Under the pieces are notes generated by a model. The model worked only from the letters and a program-made list of their open reading frames with translations, did no database searches and was not told the origin of the DNA. Source: JAHECW01 sp964641415 (lineage in GTDB: Bacteria; Acidobacteriota; Thermoanaerobaculia; Thermoanaerobaculales; Sulfomarinibacteraceae). From it: 64,000 bases of DNA. Below, one piece after another: positions 25,884-34,513 of this stretch. The stretch spans positions 22,519 through 86,518 of the forward strand of contig CAZXMW010000012.1 in NCBI GenBank assembly GCA_964641415.1. Direction: 5' to 3'. How positions within the stretch are numbered: the first letter of the stretch is position 1; every line of letters starts with the position of its first letter. The position numbers and the translations under genes are program-made.

Positions 25884-28800
25884 TCAGTCGAGCAGCCACT
25901 CCGGTCTGGCCTCGACGAGGGGGAAGTGGGGGAGCGAGGCGGTGATTCCGCGCAGCAGCGTCCACATGACCGCCGCAACACGGAGTGAATGCGTGGCCTC
26001 GGGCGCGGCGCTCGACGACCCGACGATCTGAAGGCTTTCGGGGTCGAGCCGCACGGCGAAGGCGGGACCCCGGTACTCGAGCTCGGTGCCGTCGGCGAGC
26101 TGGAAGGTCCGCCCGGCGAAGCGACCCTGGATTGCGGGTCGGTTGTCGGCCCGGAGAAGCATGAAGGCGTTGTCGGTCTCCGCCTCGAAGTCCGTCCGGC
26201 TCAGGGCCAGCCTGGGTTTGTCGCGCCACGGACGACCGACGGTCGGACAGAAGGTGGCGCAGTTTCCGCACTCGTTGCACAGGTCTGCGACCACTGCGAC
26301 CTGGGGCTCCTGAGTGATCTCGAAGAGCTCGTCCGGGTTGTCGTTGTCGACGGCGCGTAGAACGGCTCGCCAGCGCGGTGCCAGGTAGCTGAAGATGGCT
26401 CGGTTCGGGCAGACGCCGACGCAGGTCGCACACATGAGGTCGCAGTCGAGGCAACGGCCGGCCTCGATCTCGGCGGCCTCCCTGTCCAACGTCAGCACGT
26501 CCTCGACGAAACCCTCGTCGATACCGGCAGTGCGGCGCGGCGCAACCACGCGCGGTACCCGTCGGCTGCGCCGGCCGAGAAGGTCGACCGGATCGCTCGG
26601 CGCAACCACGACTCGCGGCCGCTCGGAGATCTGACGGCCGGCCCGCCGGAGGATGGCACGGGCGATCCGGCGCCCGTCGCCGCAGGCGTCGACGATGGTG
26701 GCGGGTCCGGGATCGCGCAGATCGCCGCCGACGAAGATTCCGTGAATCGAGGTCTCCAGAGTCTCGGGGTCGACCGCGACAAACCCCGACGGCGCGAGCT
26801 CGACGGCGAGATCGCCGAACACCCCGAGGTCGGCCTGCTGGCCGACGGCGACGATCACGGAGTCGACGTCGAACCGGACGCTGTCACGGCCGACCTTGAC
26901 CGGACGCGGCCGGCCGGATTCGTCGTCCTCACCGAGCGCCATGATCGAGCACTCCAACTCGCGCAGGCGGTGCCGGTCGACGATGAGCCGCGACGGGGAG
27001 ACGAGCTCGCGAATCTCGACACCCTCGGCCCTCAGCTCGCGGATCTCTTCCGGGCGGGCGGGCATCTGATCGACGGTGCGCCGGTAGAAGATCGTGACCT
27101 CGCCATCGGTCAGCCGGCGAGCGCTGCGCGCACAGTCGACCGCGACGTCGCCGCCGCCGATCACCGCGACCCGGGATCCAAGATCGGGGTGGTCGCCGTG
27201 TCCGATCGCCCGGAGCAAATCGAGCCCGTCGATCACCCCGTCGGCGTCCTCGCCGGGCAGCCCGAGCCGGAGACCCCGCTGGGCGCCGACGGCCACGACC
27301 ACGGCGTCGAAACGGCCGCCGAGCAGCTGATCGAGCGTGACGTCCCGCCCGATCTCGACGCCGACCTCGACCGGGATCCCGAGCTCCGCAATCGCCGCGA
27401 GGTCCCGGCGGACGACGGACGGTGCCGCGCGATAGCCGGGAATCGTGGCCGACACCATGCCGCCGCCGGTGTCGCGGGCCTCGAAGATCGTCGACCGGGC
27501 CCCGGCGCGGGCGAGCTCAACGGCGACGGCGAGACCGCACGGCCCGGCGCCGATGATGGCCACCGTCGGCTCAGCGCCGAGCTCCGGGGGCGCCTGGATC
27601 GAAGGTTGGATCGCGTCGGTCACGAAACGCTTGATCTCCCGGATGGCAACCGGCTGGTCGAGGTGGGTGCGGATGCACACCCGCTCGCAGGGGTGGTGGC
27701 AGGCGCGACCGAGAATGGACGGCAGCGGGTTGTCGCGGGCAATGACCGTGGCGGCGCGCCCGATGTCGCCGACGGCAACCGCCCGCATGTAGTCAGGAAC
27801 TCGTTGCGACACGCCGCACGCCTCGATGCACGGTGCGTCGACGCAGTCGAAGAGCCCGAGGGAACGACCGGTCTTCGTCTCGGTGCGGTGGTAGCTGGCG
27901 CAGGCGAGTTCCGGGTCGGCGCGGAGTCGATCGGCCCAGCGCCTCAGGTTGTGGCGTGCGGCCATTTCCGACGGGACGTTTGGTCCGGCCCGTGCGACCA
28001 CGAGGTCGTCGAGATCGGCCGCGCCGAAGCGCTCGAGTGCGCTCCGGATCTCGTCGAAATACTGGCCCAGGCGCAGATAGCCGCCGGGCCTGAGGAGGTC
28101 GGAGCAGACGGTGACCGGACGCAGACGTGCGGCGAGCAGCTCCGGAGTGTTGAACGGGTCGGCGCCCCCCGAAAACGAGATCGGCAGACCGTCGCCGATG
28201 TCGGCGGTCAGCCGTCGGGCAAGTTCGACGGCGAGAGCGTGGAGGGGCCGCCCGGACAGATACGCGGTGGCCCCTCCCGCGGCCAGCGTCGGCCGGCGGT
28301 TGACGACCGGCAGGGTGTTGCACACCTTGACGCCGAAAACACGTTCCCGGCCGGCAGCACTGTCGTGCAGCCGGCGTGCGAGATCGATCGCGTCGCGGTA
28401 GCCGAGGTCGATGTCGAACGCGGACCGGTCGGGCTCGACCCGGGTCCAGCCGAGCTCGTCGACGAGGATCGATCGGGCCGTCTCGTAGCCCAACAGGGTT
28501 GGGTTGAGCTTGACCGCGGTGTCGAAGCCCCAACCGGCGATCAGGTGCTCGACGACGGCGCCGATCTCGCCGGGCGGGCAGCCGTGCAGAGTCGACAGGG
28601 TGCAGCTGTGGGCGAGCCGGTTCGGGATGTCGATGTCGGCGACCTCGGGCAGCCACCGTCCGACCTCGTCGAGGCATCGGTCGAGGCGGTCGCCGGCATC
28701 GACGATGTGCTCGAGGAACCACTCCATGTTCGGCTTTCTCAGGCCGTCGAGGTCGTAGCCGACACTGATGTCGAACGCCACGTCGGGGCTCGAACCGGGC

Positions 28801-29219
28801 CACCCGAGACGCCGGTGCAGGCCATGGATCAGGACCCATGCCGCGAGGTACTGGTCGAGAGACGCCTCGACCGAGAGCTCCTGAGACCACTCGGTGTTGT
28901 AGCCCTCGTCGGTCATGTCGATGCACGGTTTGGCGATCGACAGGACGTCGCGGGTCTGAACGGTCTTGAGCTCGATGGTTCGGGCGCCGCACAGCCACGC
29001 GACGACGATGTTCTGGGCGAGCTGGGTGTGCGGTCCGGCGGCGACGCCGATGGGCGTGCCGCGACGGCGACCGTGGACCTCGAGGGCCAGAGCGTCGTCC
29101 GTCGCCGGAACGAAGAAGAGCTCTCTCGGCACTCCGCAGACCGCGCCGGAGTTCGCCAGCTCCGCGGCGATCCACTGTGCGAGCCGGCCCGCGCTCAACG
29201 GGCGAAAACGGTCAGCCAC
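25884..29219 (-). CDS. ygfK: YgfK-like iron-sulfur flavoprotein (putative selenate reductase subunit)
   Basis: A 1111-residue multidomain protein. The N-terminal 430 residues resemble a dihydroorotate/dihydropyrimidine-dehydrogenase-like barrel. A GltD/GlxB-type module follows, with cysteine clusters (CVDAPCIEACG; CHHPCERVC), FAD motif IIGAGPCGLAVAVELARAG and NAD(P) motif VIGGGDVAVDCARSARR. Two C-terminal [4Fe-4S] clusters are in CLDCDLMCATCVGVCPN and CNECGNCATFCPT. In E. coli, YgfK is annotated as a putative selenate reductase subunit near xdhD and ssnA; its real role is likely electron transfer for a purine-hydroxylating enzyme. GTG start, no strong ribosome-binding site, 15 bases after the diguanylate cyclase gene. 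Confidence 0.85.
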   Translation of the reverse strand: MADRFRPLSAGRLAQWIAAELANSGAVCGVPRELFFVPATDDALALEVHGRRRGTPIGVAAGPHTQLAQNIVVAWLCGARTIELKTVQTRDVLSIAKPCIDMTDEGYNTEWSQELSVEASLDQYLAAWVLIHGLHRRLGWPGSSPDVAFDISVGYDLDGLRKPNMEWFLEHIVDAGDRLDRCLDEVGRWLPEVADIDIPNRLAHSCTLSTLHGCPPGEIGAVVEHLIAGWGFDTAVKLNPTLLGYETARSILVDELGWTRVEPDRSAFDIDLGYRDAIDLARRLHDSAAGRERVFGVKVCNTLPVVNRRPTLAAGGATAYLSGRPLHALAVELARRLTADIGDGLPISFSGGADPFNTPELLAARLRPVTVCSDLLRPGGYLRLGQYFDEIRSALERFGAADLDDLVVARAGPNVPSEMAARHNLRRWADRLRADPELACASYHRTETKTGRSLGLFDCVDAPCIEACGVSQRVPDYMRAVAVGDIGRAATVIARDNPLPSILGRACHHPCERVCIRTHLDQPVAIREIKRFVTDAIQPSIQAPPELGAEPTVAIIGAGPCGLAVAVELARAGARSTIFEARDTGGGMVSATIPGYRAAPSVVRRDLAAIAELGIPVEVGVEIGRDVTLDQLLGGRFDAVVVAVGAQRGLRLGLPGEDADGVIDGLDLLRAIGHGDHPDLGSRVAVIGGGDVAVDCARSARRLTDGEVTIFYRRTVDQMPARPEEIRELRAEGVEIRELVSPSRLIVDRHRLRELECSIMALGEDDESGRPRPVKVGRDSVRFDVDSVIVAVGQQADLGVFGDLAVELAPSGFVAVDPETLETSIHGIFVGGDLRDPGPATIVDACGDGRRIARAILRRAGRQISERPRVVVAPSDPVDLLGRRSRRVPRVVAPRRTAGIDEGFVEDVLTLDREAAEIEAGRCLDCDLMCATCVGVCPNRAIFSYLAPRWRAVLRAVDNDNPDELFEITQEPQVAVVADLCNECGNCATFCPTVGRPWRDKPRLALSRTDFEAETDNAFMLLRADNRPAIQGRFAGRTFQLADGTELEYRGPAFAVRLDPESLQIVGSSSAAPEATHSLRVAAVMWTLLRGITASLPHFPLVEARPEWLLD

Positions 29220-29234
29220 GACTCGCGCCGGAGG

Positions 29235-30407
29235 TCACACGACCTCGACTTCCGTCCGCGCGCCCGGCTTGTCGTGGTACATCAGGTGGTCGGCCCGAAC
29301 CAGCGCGGCAGCGGGATCGCCGCCGACCTCGAGTTCGGTGACGCCGATGGCGAGGCTGATCGGCGGGGTTCCGGACTCCGGCTCGGACATCGACCGACGG
29401 ACGGTTTCGACCCGCGACGAGACGCTCTTCGAACTCATGCCCAGCGCGATCACGAGAAACTCGTCGCCGCCGTAGCGCACGACCACGTCCTCGGGGCGGA
29501 ACACCTGACGCAGGAGATTCGCGAGCCGCTGGAGGACGGCGTCGCCGATCGGATGTCCGAAGCGGTCGTTGACCAGCTTGAAGTCGTTGATGTCGACGAA
29601 GACCAACGCGGCGCCGTTGGAGGTCGCGCGGTCCATCACCGGCCGCAGGGCGCGCCGGTTGGCGAGACCGGTCAGCGGGTCGGTGTCGACCATCCGGCTG
29701 AGCTGCTCCTGCGAACCCAGCAGCTCGCGATTGGCGTAGCGCAGCTGCTCCTCGCTGCGGTCGGCGACCGCCGCGAGACAGCTGAGCGCGATCACCATCT
29801 CGAGCCAGGCGTCGAGGAACGAGGAGTACGAGACCAGCGGCGTCAAGACCTCACTGCAGCCGAGCGTCGGAGACAGAATCACGGAGTAGGCGAGAAAGAC
29901 GACGGCCTGCAGCCCGAACGCGACGCCGAGCCAGCGCGAGATCTGGGACCGCGGGTTGCGCAGCACGATCCAGCTTCCGGTCGCCAGCACGAGGCCGACC
30001 ATGACGCTCTGGGCGAACTGGGCGATCACCACCTTTCCGGCGAGGGTGCCGACGACCAGGCTCCAGACGATGATCAGTGACGCGAGGGGGCCCGACCTCA
30101 GGGTCGGCTCGGCGCCGGGACGGACGTGATTCCGCGCGCCGGCGACCATCAGCACCACGAAGGCGGTCTTGCCGGCGAGGTAGGCGAAGAGAGCAACTCT
30201 CAGCGACAGACTGCCGTCGGGAACACGGGTCATGATCAGGACGGCGAGCAGCGCGATGCAATCTGCGAACCAGGCCGCGCTCCACAGGCGGACCTCCTCG
30301 AGGCGCACCGTCCTCCGCAGCAGCCAGAAGTAGGCGAAGAGCGTGACGACCACCGTGAGTTGAACGACGATGGCGAGCCGCTCGGCGAGTGCAAAATCGG
30401 GTGCCAT
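29235..30407 (-). CDS. Membrane-bound GGDEF diguanylate cyclase
   Basis: A 390-residue protein with about six N-terminal membrane helices (residues 10-190) and a C-terminal GGDEF domain. DPLTGLANRRA opens the domain; RYGGDEF is the intact active site for making c-di-GMP. No clear RxxD inhibitory site stands before the motif. It lies 15 bases upstream of ygfK on the same strand, so it may head the purine-type operon, with the membrane part possibly sensing a related signal (inference). Confidence 0.87.
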   Translation of the reverse strand: MAPDFALAERLAIVVQLTVVVTLFAYFWLLRRTVRLEEVRLWSAAWFADCIALLAVLIMTRVPDGSLSLRVALFAYLAGKTAFVVLMVAGARNHVRPGAEPTLRSGPLASLIIVWSLVVGTLAGKVVIAQFAQSVMVGLVLATGSWIVLRNPRSQISRWLGVAFGLQAVVFLAYSVILSPTLGCSEVLTPLVSYSSFLDAWLEMVIALSCLAAVADRSEEQLRYANRELLGSQEQLSRMVDTDPLTGLANRRALRPVMDRATSNGAALVFVDINDFKLVNDRFGHPIGDAVLQRLANLLRQVFRPEDVVVRYGGDEFLVIALGMSSKSVSSRVETVRRSMSEPESGTPPISLAIGVTELEVGGDPAAALVRADHLMYHDKPGARTEVEVV

Positions 30408-30653
30408 GGATACCGAACCACTATACCCCGCGGCCGAGACCGACTCGTTCTCGACGGCCTCGTTCGCGGCGGGTTCGCGGGGCCTTCTCGGCCCGGTGAT
30501 CCGGTTTTGTGGGTGCCATGCCTCTTTCCTTCACATTCAGGCTAAGCAAAAAAAGTGCCAGAAATTGGACCCAGAAATGAGCGAATGACGTCCCGTTTCG
30601 ATGTCGAAGGTGTCCGAATCCGACGATTGGGGCGCCGTCGGTGGCGGCCTGGA

Positions 30654-30684
30654 GGCGGTACACTGAGCGACGCAGTACACCGCC
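30654..30684 (+). promoter_or_regulatory. Leader hairpin before phosphofructokinase
   Basis: Arms ggcggtacactg and cagtacaccgcc pair except for two central mismatches, around a 7-base loop, and end directly against the ggaggt ribosome-binding site. It could control translation or be an operator. A TACACT inside the left arm could double as a -10. Confidence 0.4.
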
Positions 30685-30696
30685 GGAGGTCGAGCC

Positions 30697-31800
30697 ATGC
30701 CGTTTGCCATACGTCGAATAGCCGTCAACACGGGAGGTGGCGATGCGCCCGGTCTCAACGCGGTCATCCGGGCGATCGTGCTCGCCGCCGACCAGCGGCG
30801 ATGGGAGGTGATCGGGATCCGTCGCGGCTACGAAGGCCTGCTCGACACCAGCAATCTCGTGCAGCTCGATCCGGACGCCGTTCGCGGAATCACTCACATC
30901 GGCGGGACCATTCTCGGCACCACCAACAAGGGCAACCCTTTCGAGTACCCGATGGCGCTGCCCGGCGGGGAACCGTCATTGGTCGATCGCTCGGATGAGG
31001 TGGTCGACAACGTCAAACGCATGGGAATCGACGCGTTGATCGCCATCGGCGGCGACGGTTCCATGAAGATCGCGAGCCGATTCGCCGCCAAGGGCGTTCC
31101 CATCGTCGGCGTGCCCAAGACGATCGACAATGACCTGACCGGGACAGTGGTCACCTTCGGCTTCGACACCGCCGTCTCCGTGGCGACCGACGCCATCGAT
31201 CGCCTGCACTCGACGGCGGAGGCGCACGAGCGGGTCATGGTGGTTGAGGTCATGGGTCGCTATGCGGGTTGGATCGCGCTGCACGCCGGGGTCGCCGCCA
31301 CCGCCGACGCGATCCTGATCCCGGAGATCCCGTTCGACATCGATGCGGTGTGCGACAAGATCATGGACCGAGAGGCTCACGGCCGTCGGTTTTCCATCGT
31401 TGTCGTCGCCGAGGGCGCACACCGGATCGGAGGTTCCATGGTGGTCAAGGGGCGGGAGATCGGCCGCGAGGTCAAGCTCGGCGGGATCGGCGAGTCCGTG
31501 GCGAGCGAAATCGAGGAGCGCACGAAGAAGGAATCTCGGGTCGTGGTGCTCGGCCACATCCAGCGCGGCGGACGCCCCACCACGTTCGATCGGCTGCTCG
31601 CGCTGCGCTTCGGCGCTGCCGCGGTACGGCTCATCGAAGAGGGCCGTTTCAACCACATGGTCGCCCTCGATCCTCCGGTGGTCCGCGCGGTGCCGTTGGC
31701 GGAGGCGACCAGCCGAATGAAGACCGTGCCGATCGACTCGGACACCATGATGACCGCGCGCGACCTCGGTGTCAGCTTCGGCGAGCCTGATCGGGGGTGA
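30697..31800 (+). CDS. pfkA: 6-phosphofructokinase, Gly/Lys variant
   Basis: A 367-residue PFK of glycolysis. N-terminal NTGGGDAPGLNAVIR, then IGGDGS at residues 117-122 and PKTIDNDL at 140-147, with HIQRGGRPTTFDR near the C-terminus. Gly in GGDGS is associated with ATP use, while Lys in PKTIDND is typical of pyrophosphate-type and mixed-group enzymes. The pair places it in the ATP-using long or mixed-substrate PFK group rather than the E. coli type (inference from family knowledge). ggaggt lies seven bases before the ATG. Divergent from the GGDEF gene. Confidence 0.9.
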   Translation: MPFAIRRIAVNTGGGDAPGLNAVIRAIVLAADQRRWEVIGIRRGYEGLLDTSNLVQLDPDAVRGITHIGGTILGTTNKGNPFEYPMALPGGEPSLVDRSDEVVDNVKRMGIDALIAIGGDGSMKIASRFAAKGVPIVGVPKTIDNDLTGTVVTFGFDTAVSVATDAIDRLHSTAEAHERVMVVEVMGRYAGWIALHAGVAATADAILIPEIPFDIDAVCDKIMDREAHGRRFSIVVVAEGAHRIGGSMVVKGREIGREVKLGGIGESVASEIEERTKKESRVVVLGHIQRGGRPTTFDRLLALRFGAAAVRLIEEGRFNHMVALDPPVVRAVPLAEATSRMKTVPIDSDTMMTARDLGVSFGEPDRG

Positions 31801-31811
31801 CCGACGAAGGG

Positions 31812-31900
31812 GATCAGCCGCGAAGACGCCAAACGCGCCAGGCGTTGCTGTGTCGGCTCTAGTGCGCTGCTCGGCGTTGTTCGCGTCGTCGCGGTTGATC
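31812..31900. repeat. GCGAAGACGC-family palindrome (copy 3)
   Basis: The left arm gatcagccgcgaagacgcc and the right arm tcgtcgcggttgatc are imperfect inverted repeats about 90 bases end to end. It begins 11 bases after the pfk stop. Confidence 0.6.
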
Positions 31901-31950
31901 GCTGCGTGCCCGGGTTGTGTAGCAATCAACAGGCTGTGAATGCTAGACCC

Positions 31951-32106
31951 TAAGCTGAGCGATTCTCACTGGCGATCTGCACCAAGTTCTTGCGCTCTGG
32001 ATAGTTGCGAGAATACTCGACATACCAACGGGTATGCCTCCGTTTTTCGCAACCACCAGCGCATCAAGATCTTGGCACATCTCATCCAGCAGAATCGCTC
32101 AGCTTA
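31951..32106. repeat. Long-palindrome element, copy A
   Basis: 156 bases ending in perfect 16-bp inverted repeats (taagctgagcgattct at 31951-31966 and its complement at 32091-32106). Internal segments also pair, such as ccaag-ttcttg with caagatcttgg and agttgcga with tcgcaacc, around a small central hairpin cataccaacgggtatg. The whole can fold as one long imperfect stem. A copy of about 150 bases lies at 61107-61256 in the opposite orientation, with clearly conserved interior. Confidence 0.8.
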
Positions 32107-32108
32107 GG

Positions 32109-32288
32109 TAGTTCCCATCCGGAAACCCCGATGGGGACTGCGCAGTTCTCGATTCGGAAACGAGGGGTTTTTGTGCAAGGTCAAGGAAGATCAGAATTTA
32201 CGCGGAGGCGTACTTCTGTACGCCGCACAAGGAAATTCGTAATCTGACGCCGAGATTACCAAAAAGCGCCGTTTCCGGACGGGAACTA
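32109..32288. repeat. 180-bp inverted-repeat element
   Basis: Terminal inverted repeats tagttcccatccggaaac (32109-32126) and its near-complement (32271-32288) differ at one of 18 positions. Inside is a nested palindrome centred on ggcgtac-ttct-gtacgcc, flanked by gaattt and aaattc. No reading frame of note. It begins two bases after the long-palindrome element. Confidence 0.7.
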
Positions 32289-32306
32289 GGTAGACTTATC
32301 TTCGAC

Positions 32307-32645
32307 ATGATCGTGTCAGCGTGGTACGACGGCCACAGCAGCTTCGGAATCCGGATCCTGGAGCGTGATCTCAGTCTCTGGTTCCGTCCCGAGTGGCAAT
32401 CGGTGACGGTGCGGCTGCCCGATCTGCCGGAATCCGTCGAAGTGGTGCTGACCGCGAGCTTCTGGCACGGTTCTCCGGTCTTGCGGTCGCCCGGGCTACG
32501 CGATTTCTTTCGCCGCCACGATCTCGACGAGTGGCCGCGACACGAGCCGCCGAGATTCGAGCTCGAACCGTTCGGGGGCGGGCGCTTCGAGCTGAAGTGG
32601 CTGCGTCGAGTGGCCGGACAGCGGGCGCTGCCGCTCGAGCTCTGA
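32307..32645 (+). CDS. Small hypothetical protein, 112 aa
   Basis: I do not recognise the family. The protein is soluble, with no signal peptide or membrane helix and no cysteine, and is rich in Arg, Leu, Phe and Trp (MIVSAWYDGHSSFGIRILERDLSLWFRPEW at the start). Codon use looks normal for the window (GC-rich third positions), and the frame is clean over 112 codons. The ribosome-binding site is weak. It begins 18 bases after the 180-bp repeat element. Confidence 0.5.
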   Translation: MIVSAWYDGHSSFGIRILERDLSLWFRPEWQSVTVRLPDLPESVEVVLTASFWHGSPVLRSPGLRDFFRRHDLDEWPRHEPPRFELEPFGGGRFELKWLRRVAGQRALPLEL

Positions 32646-32669
32646 TCCCTGTCCTGGCCCCAGGCGGAA

Positions 32670-33512
32670 TCAGTCGCGATCGAGGTCGACCGCCATGACC
32701 GTCCGTCCGTCGAGGCTCCGGCGATCGGTGACCGTTCCGTAGACCGCGAGCGGGCCGTCGATGATGAACTCGAGGTCGAAGCTTTCGGGCTCGTGACAGA
32801 TGTCGTCGGTGCGTTCGACGGGCGCCAGCTCGAGCTCCCGCCAGCGACCGGGCTCGATGACCACCTGGTGGGGAAGCGCGGCCAACCGGCCGTCGATCTT
32901 GACGGCCCGACTGGTCTCGGTGTGGACGAAGAGGGTTGCGGTCACCGGCTCGTCGCCGGGGTTCGCGAAACCGACCGAGGTCGCGAACGAGGCTCTGCCG
33001 CACGGGTTTCGGTGCCACACCAGGGCCGGCAGCAGGAGGGTGGTCGGCCCGGGAAGCTCGGCGATGGCAACCGCTTCGATCGATTGGCCGGCGCCGTTGA
33101 GAACGGCGGTGGCCGGCGGGGTGGAGTCAGGTCGGTGCACCATGCGACCGGTGATCCGGACCGGACCGTCGGCGCGGAGCGTGAGTCCGCCGAGCACCTG
33201 GTCGGCGCACCCGAGGTCCGTGGCCAGACCGGACGCGGTCCACAGCACGGCGGAACGGGGCGGGACGACGCGCGTCGGGGACATGAACTGGTTGCACGGA
33301 GCCGGGCGGTGGATCCGGCCGGGGAGAAAACCCTCGAGGGTGACCTGAATCGGCTTCGGCGTCGAGTTGACGAGGTAGACCTCGGTCGACCGGTAGGTGC
33401 CGTCGAGTGAAACGGCGTCGAGCGCGAAGACCGGCAGGATCAACTCGAACGCCGCTGCAGGAAGCGCCACGGCGAGCAGCGCGAGAGCGAAGATCAACGG
33501 GCGATGGTCCAT
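32670..33512 (-). CDS. Secreted hypothetical protein, 280 aa
   Basis: A signal peptide (PLIFALALLAVALPAAA, after MDHR) and a mature part made mostly of predicted beta-strands, with VYLVNSTPKPIQVTLEGF resembling repeats seen in secreted surface beta-sandwich proteins. Five or so cysteines (CNQF, GCADQ, NPCGR, DICHE) could form disulfides. No catalytic motif is visible. aggag precedes the ATG. It is convergent with the small hypothetical gene and divergent from the DapA-family gene. Confidence 0.7.
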   Translation of the reverse strand: MDHRPLIFALALLAVALPAAAFELILPVFALDAVSLDGTYRSTEVYLVNSTPKPIQVTLEGFLPGRIHRPAPCNQFMSPTRVVPPRSAVLWTASGLATDLGCADQVLGGLTLRADGPVRITGRMVHRPDSTPPATAVLNGAGQSIEAVAIAELPGPTTLLLPALVWHRNPCGRASFATSVGFANPGDEPVTATLFVHTETSRAVKIDGRLAALPHQVVIEPGRWRELELAPVERTDDICHEPESFDLEFIIDGPLAVYGTVTDRRSLDGRTVMAVDLDRD

Positions 33513-33631
33513 GGGGCTCCTTGAAAACCGGTGCCGAAGAGCGCACCGGTCCCTGCACTCTACTACGGATCTCGGCGACCGCGCGTTGAGGCCGAGCGGG
33601 TCGGGTATGCTCGACAGTCAGTGGAGCGACG

Positions 33632-34480
33632 ATGAGCCTGCCGCGAGGGGCGTTCGCGCCGATTCCGACCCCGGTCGACGAGCGGGGCAATCTCGAGCTG
33701 GCGGCGATCGGGCGCCATCTCGAGGCCCTGGGCGCCGGCGGGCTCGACGGCGTGCTGGTGCTCGGCACCAACGGCGAGTTTCCGTCATTCGGTCTCGACG
33801 AGCGGCTCGCGGTGGCCGAGGCCGCCGCAAGCGTGTCCGGGTCGCTCGAGCTCATGCTCGGCGTCGGTTCGTGTGCGCTGGGCGAGGTGCGCCGGATGCT
33901 CCGAGCGGCGTCCGACGGGGGCTATGGTTCGGTTCTGGCGGCGCCGCCCTTCTACTTCCGGTCGGCGCCGGTCGCGGGGCTGATTGATTTTTTTCTGGCG
34001 GTCCTCGACGCCTCCGACCTCCCGGTGCTGCTCTACCACATCCCGCAGGTCACGGGGGTGCCGATCTCGGACCGGATCCTGGAGGGGGTCGGGGCTCATC
34101 CACTCTTCGGCGGCGTCAAGGACAGCTCGGGCGATCCGTCAGAGCTCAATCGCCTCAGCGCGGCGCTCGGTGGATCGGCCTACATGGTCGGTCACGACCG
34201 CCTGCTGTCGGCAGCGGCGGCTGTCGGTGGAGGGAGCATCACCGCGGCGGCGAGCGTGGCGCCGGAGCTGGTCGCGTCGAGCCACCGCGATCCGGCCCGG
34301 CAGCCCGAGCTGGACCGGGTGCGCGGGCTGCTCGAGGACTTCGGTCTCGGCCCCGCGGTCAAGGCGATCCTGCGCTACCGCGGCATCGGCTCGTACCGCA
34401 CCCGCCCTCCGTTGCTCGACCTCGACGACCATTCGGCCGCCGAGCTCGTGGAACAGTTCGAGCGCCTCGTCGCCGGCTGA
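33632..34480 (+). CDS. DapA/NanA-family aldolase or synthase
   Basis: A 282-residue class I aldolase of the dihydrodipicolinate synthase superfamily. GTNGEFPSF replaces the usual G[ST]TGE loop, LYHIPQVTG holds the active tyrosine, and GGVKDSSGD holds the Schiff-base lysine. The TNGE loop and PQVTGVPI region suit a broader 2-keto-acid aldolase rather than true DapA. No lysine biosynthesis genes are beside it, so the substrate is open. ATG follows ggagcg. Confidence 0.75.
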   Translation: MSLPRGAFAPIPTPVDERGNLELAAIGRHLEALGAGGLDGVLVLGTNGEFPSFGLDERLAVAEAAASVSGSLELMLGVGSCALGEVRRMLRAASDGGYGSVLAAPPFYFRSAPVAGLIDFFLAVLDASDLPVLLYHIPQVTGVPISDRILEGVGAHPLFGGVKDSSGDPSELNRLSAALGGSAYMVGHDRLLSAAAAVGGGSITAAASVAPELVASSHRDPARQPELDRVRGLLEDFGLGPAVKAILRYRGIGSYRTRPPLLDLDDHSAAELVEQFERLVAG

Positions 34481-34513
34481 TCGTCATCGTCGCAGACACC
34501 CACCGGTGAATCC

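Larger units (their letters stand above)
31801..32306. other. 506-base intergenic repeat cluster
   Basis: No credible gene. It holds, in order, a GCGAAGACGC-family palindrome, a 156-bp long-palindrome element and a 180-bp inverted-repeat element. All three are described separately. The GC content is visibly lower than in flanking genes. Confidence 0.85.

Noticed and set aside
26742..30080. A plus-strand open frame of 1112 codons
   Set aside because: Fully antisense to ygfK and the GGDEF gene, both well supported. The composition is typical of an antisense shadow in GC-rich DNA.
32005..32247. Small plus-strand frame of 80 codons sharing a peptide with a frame at 61009-61272
   Set aside because: The similarity comes from the palindromic DNA element carried at both places. 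The frames start and end outside the element at unrelated positions, so they are not genes.
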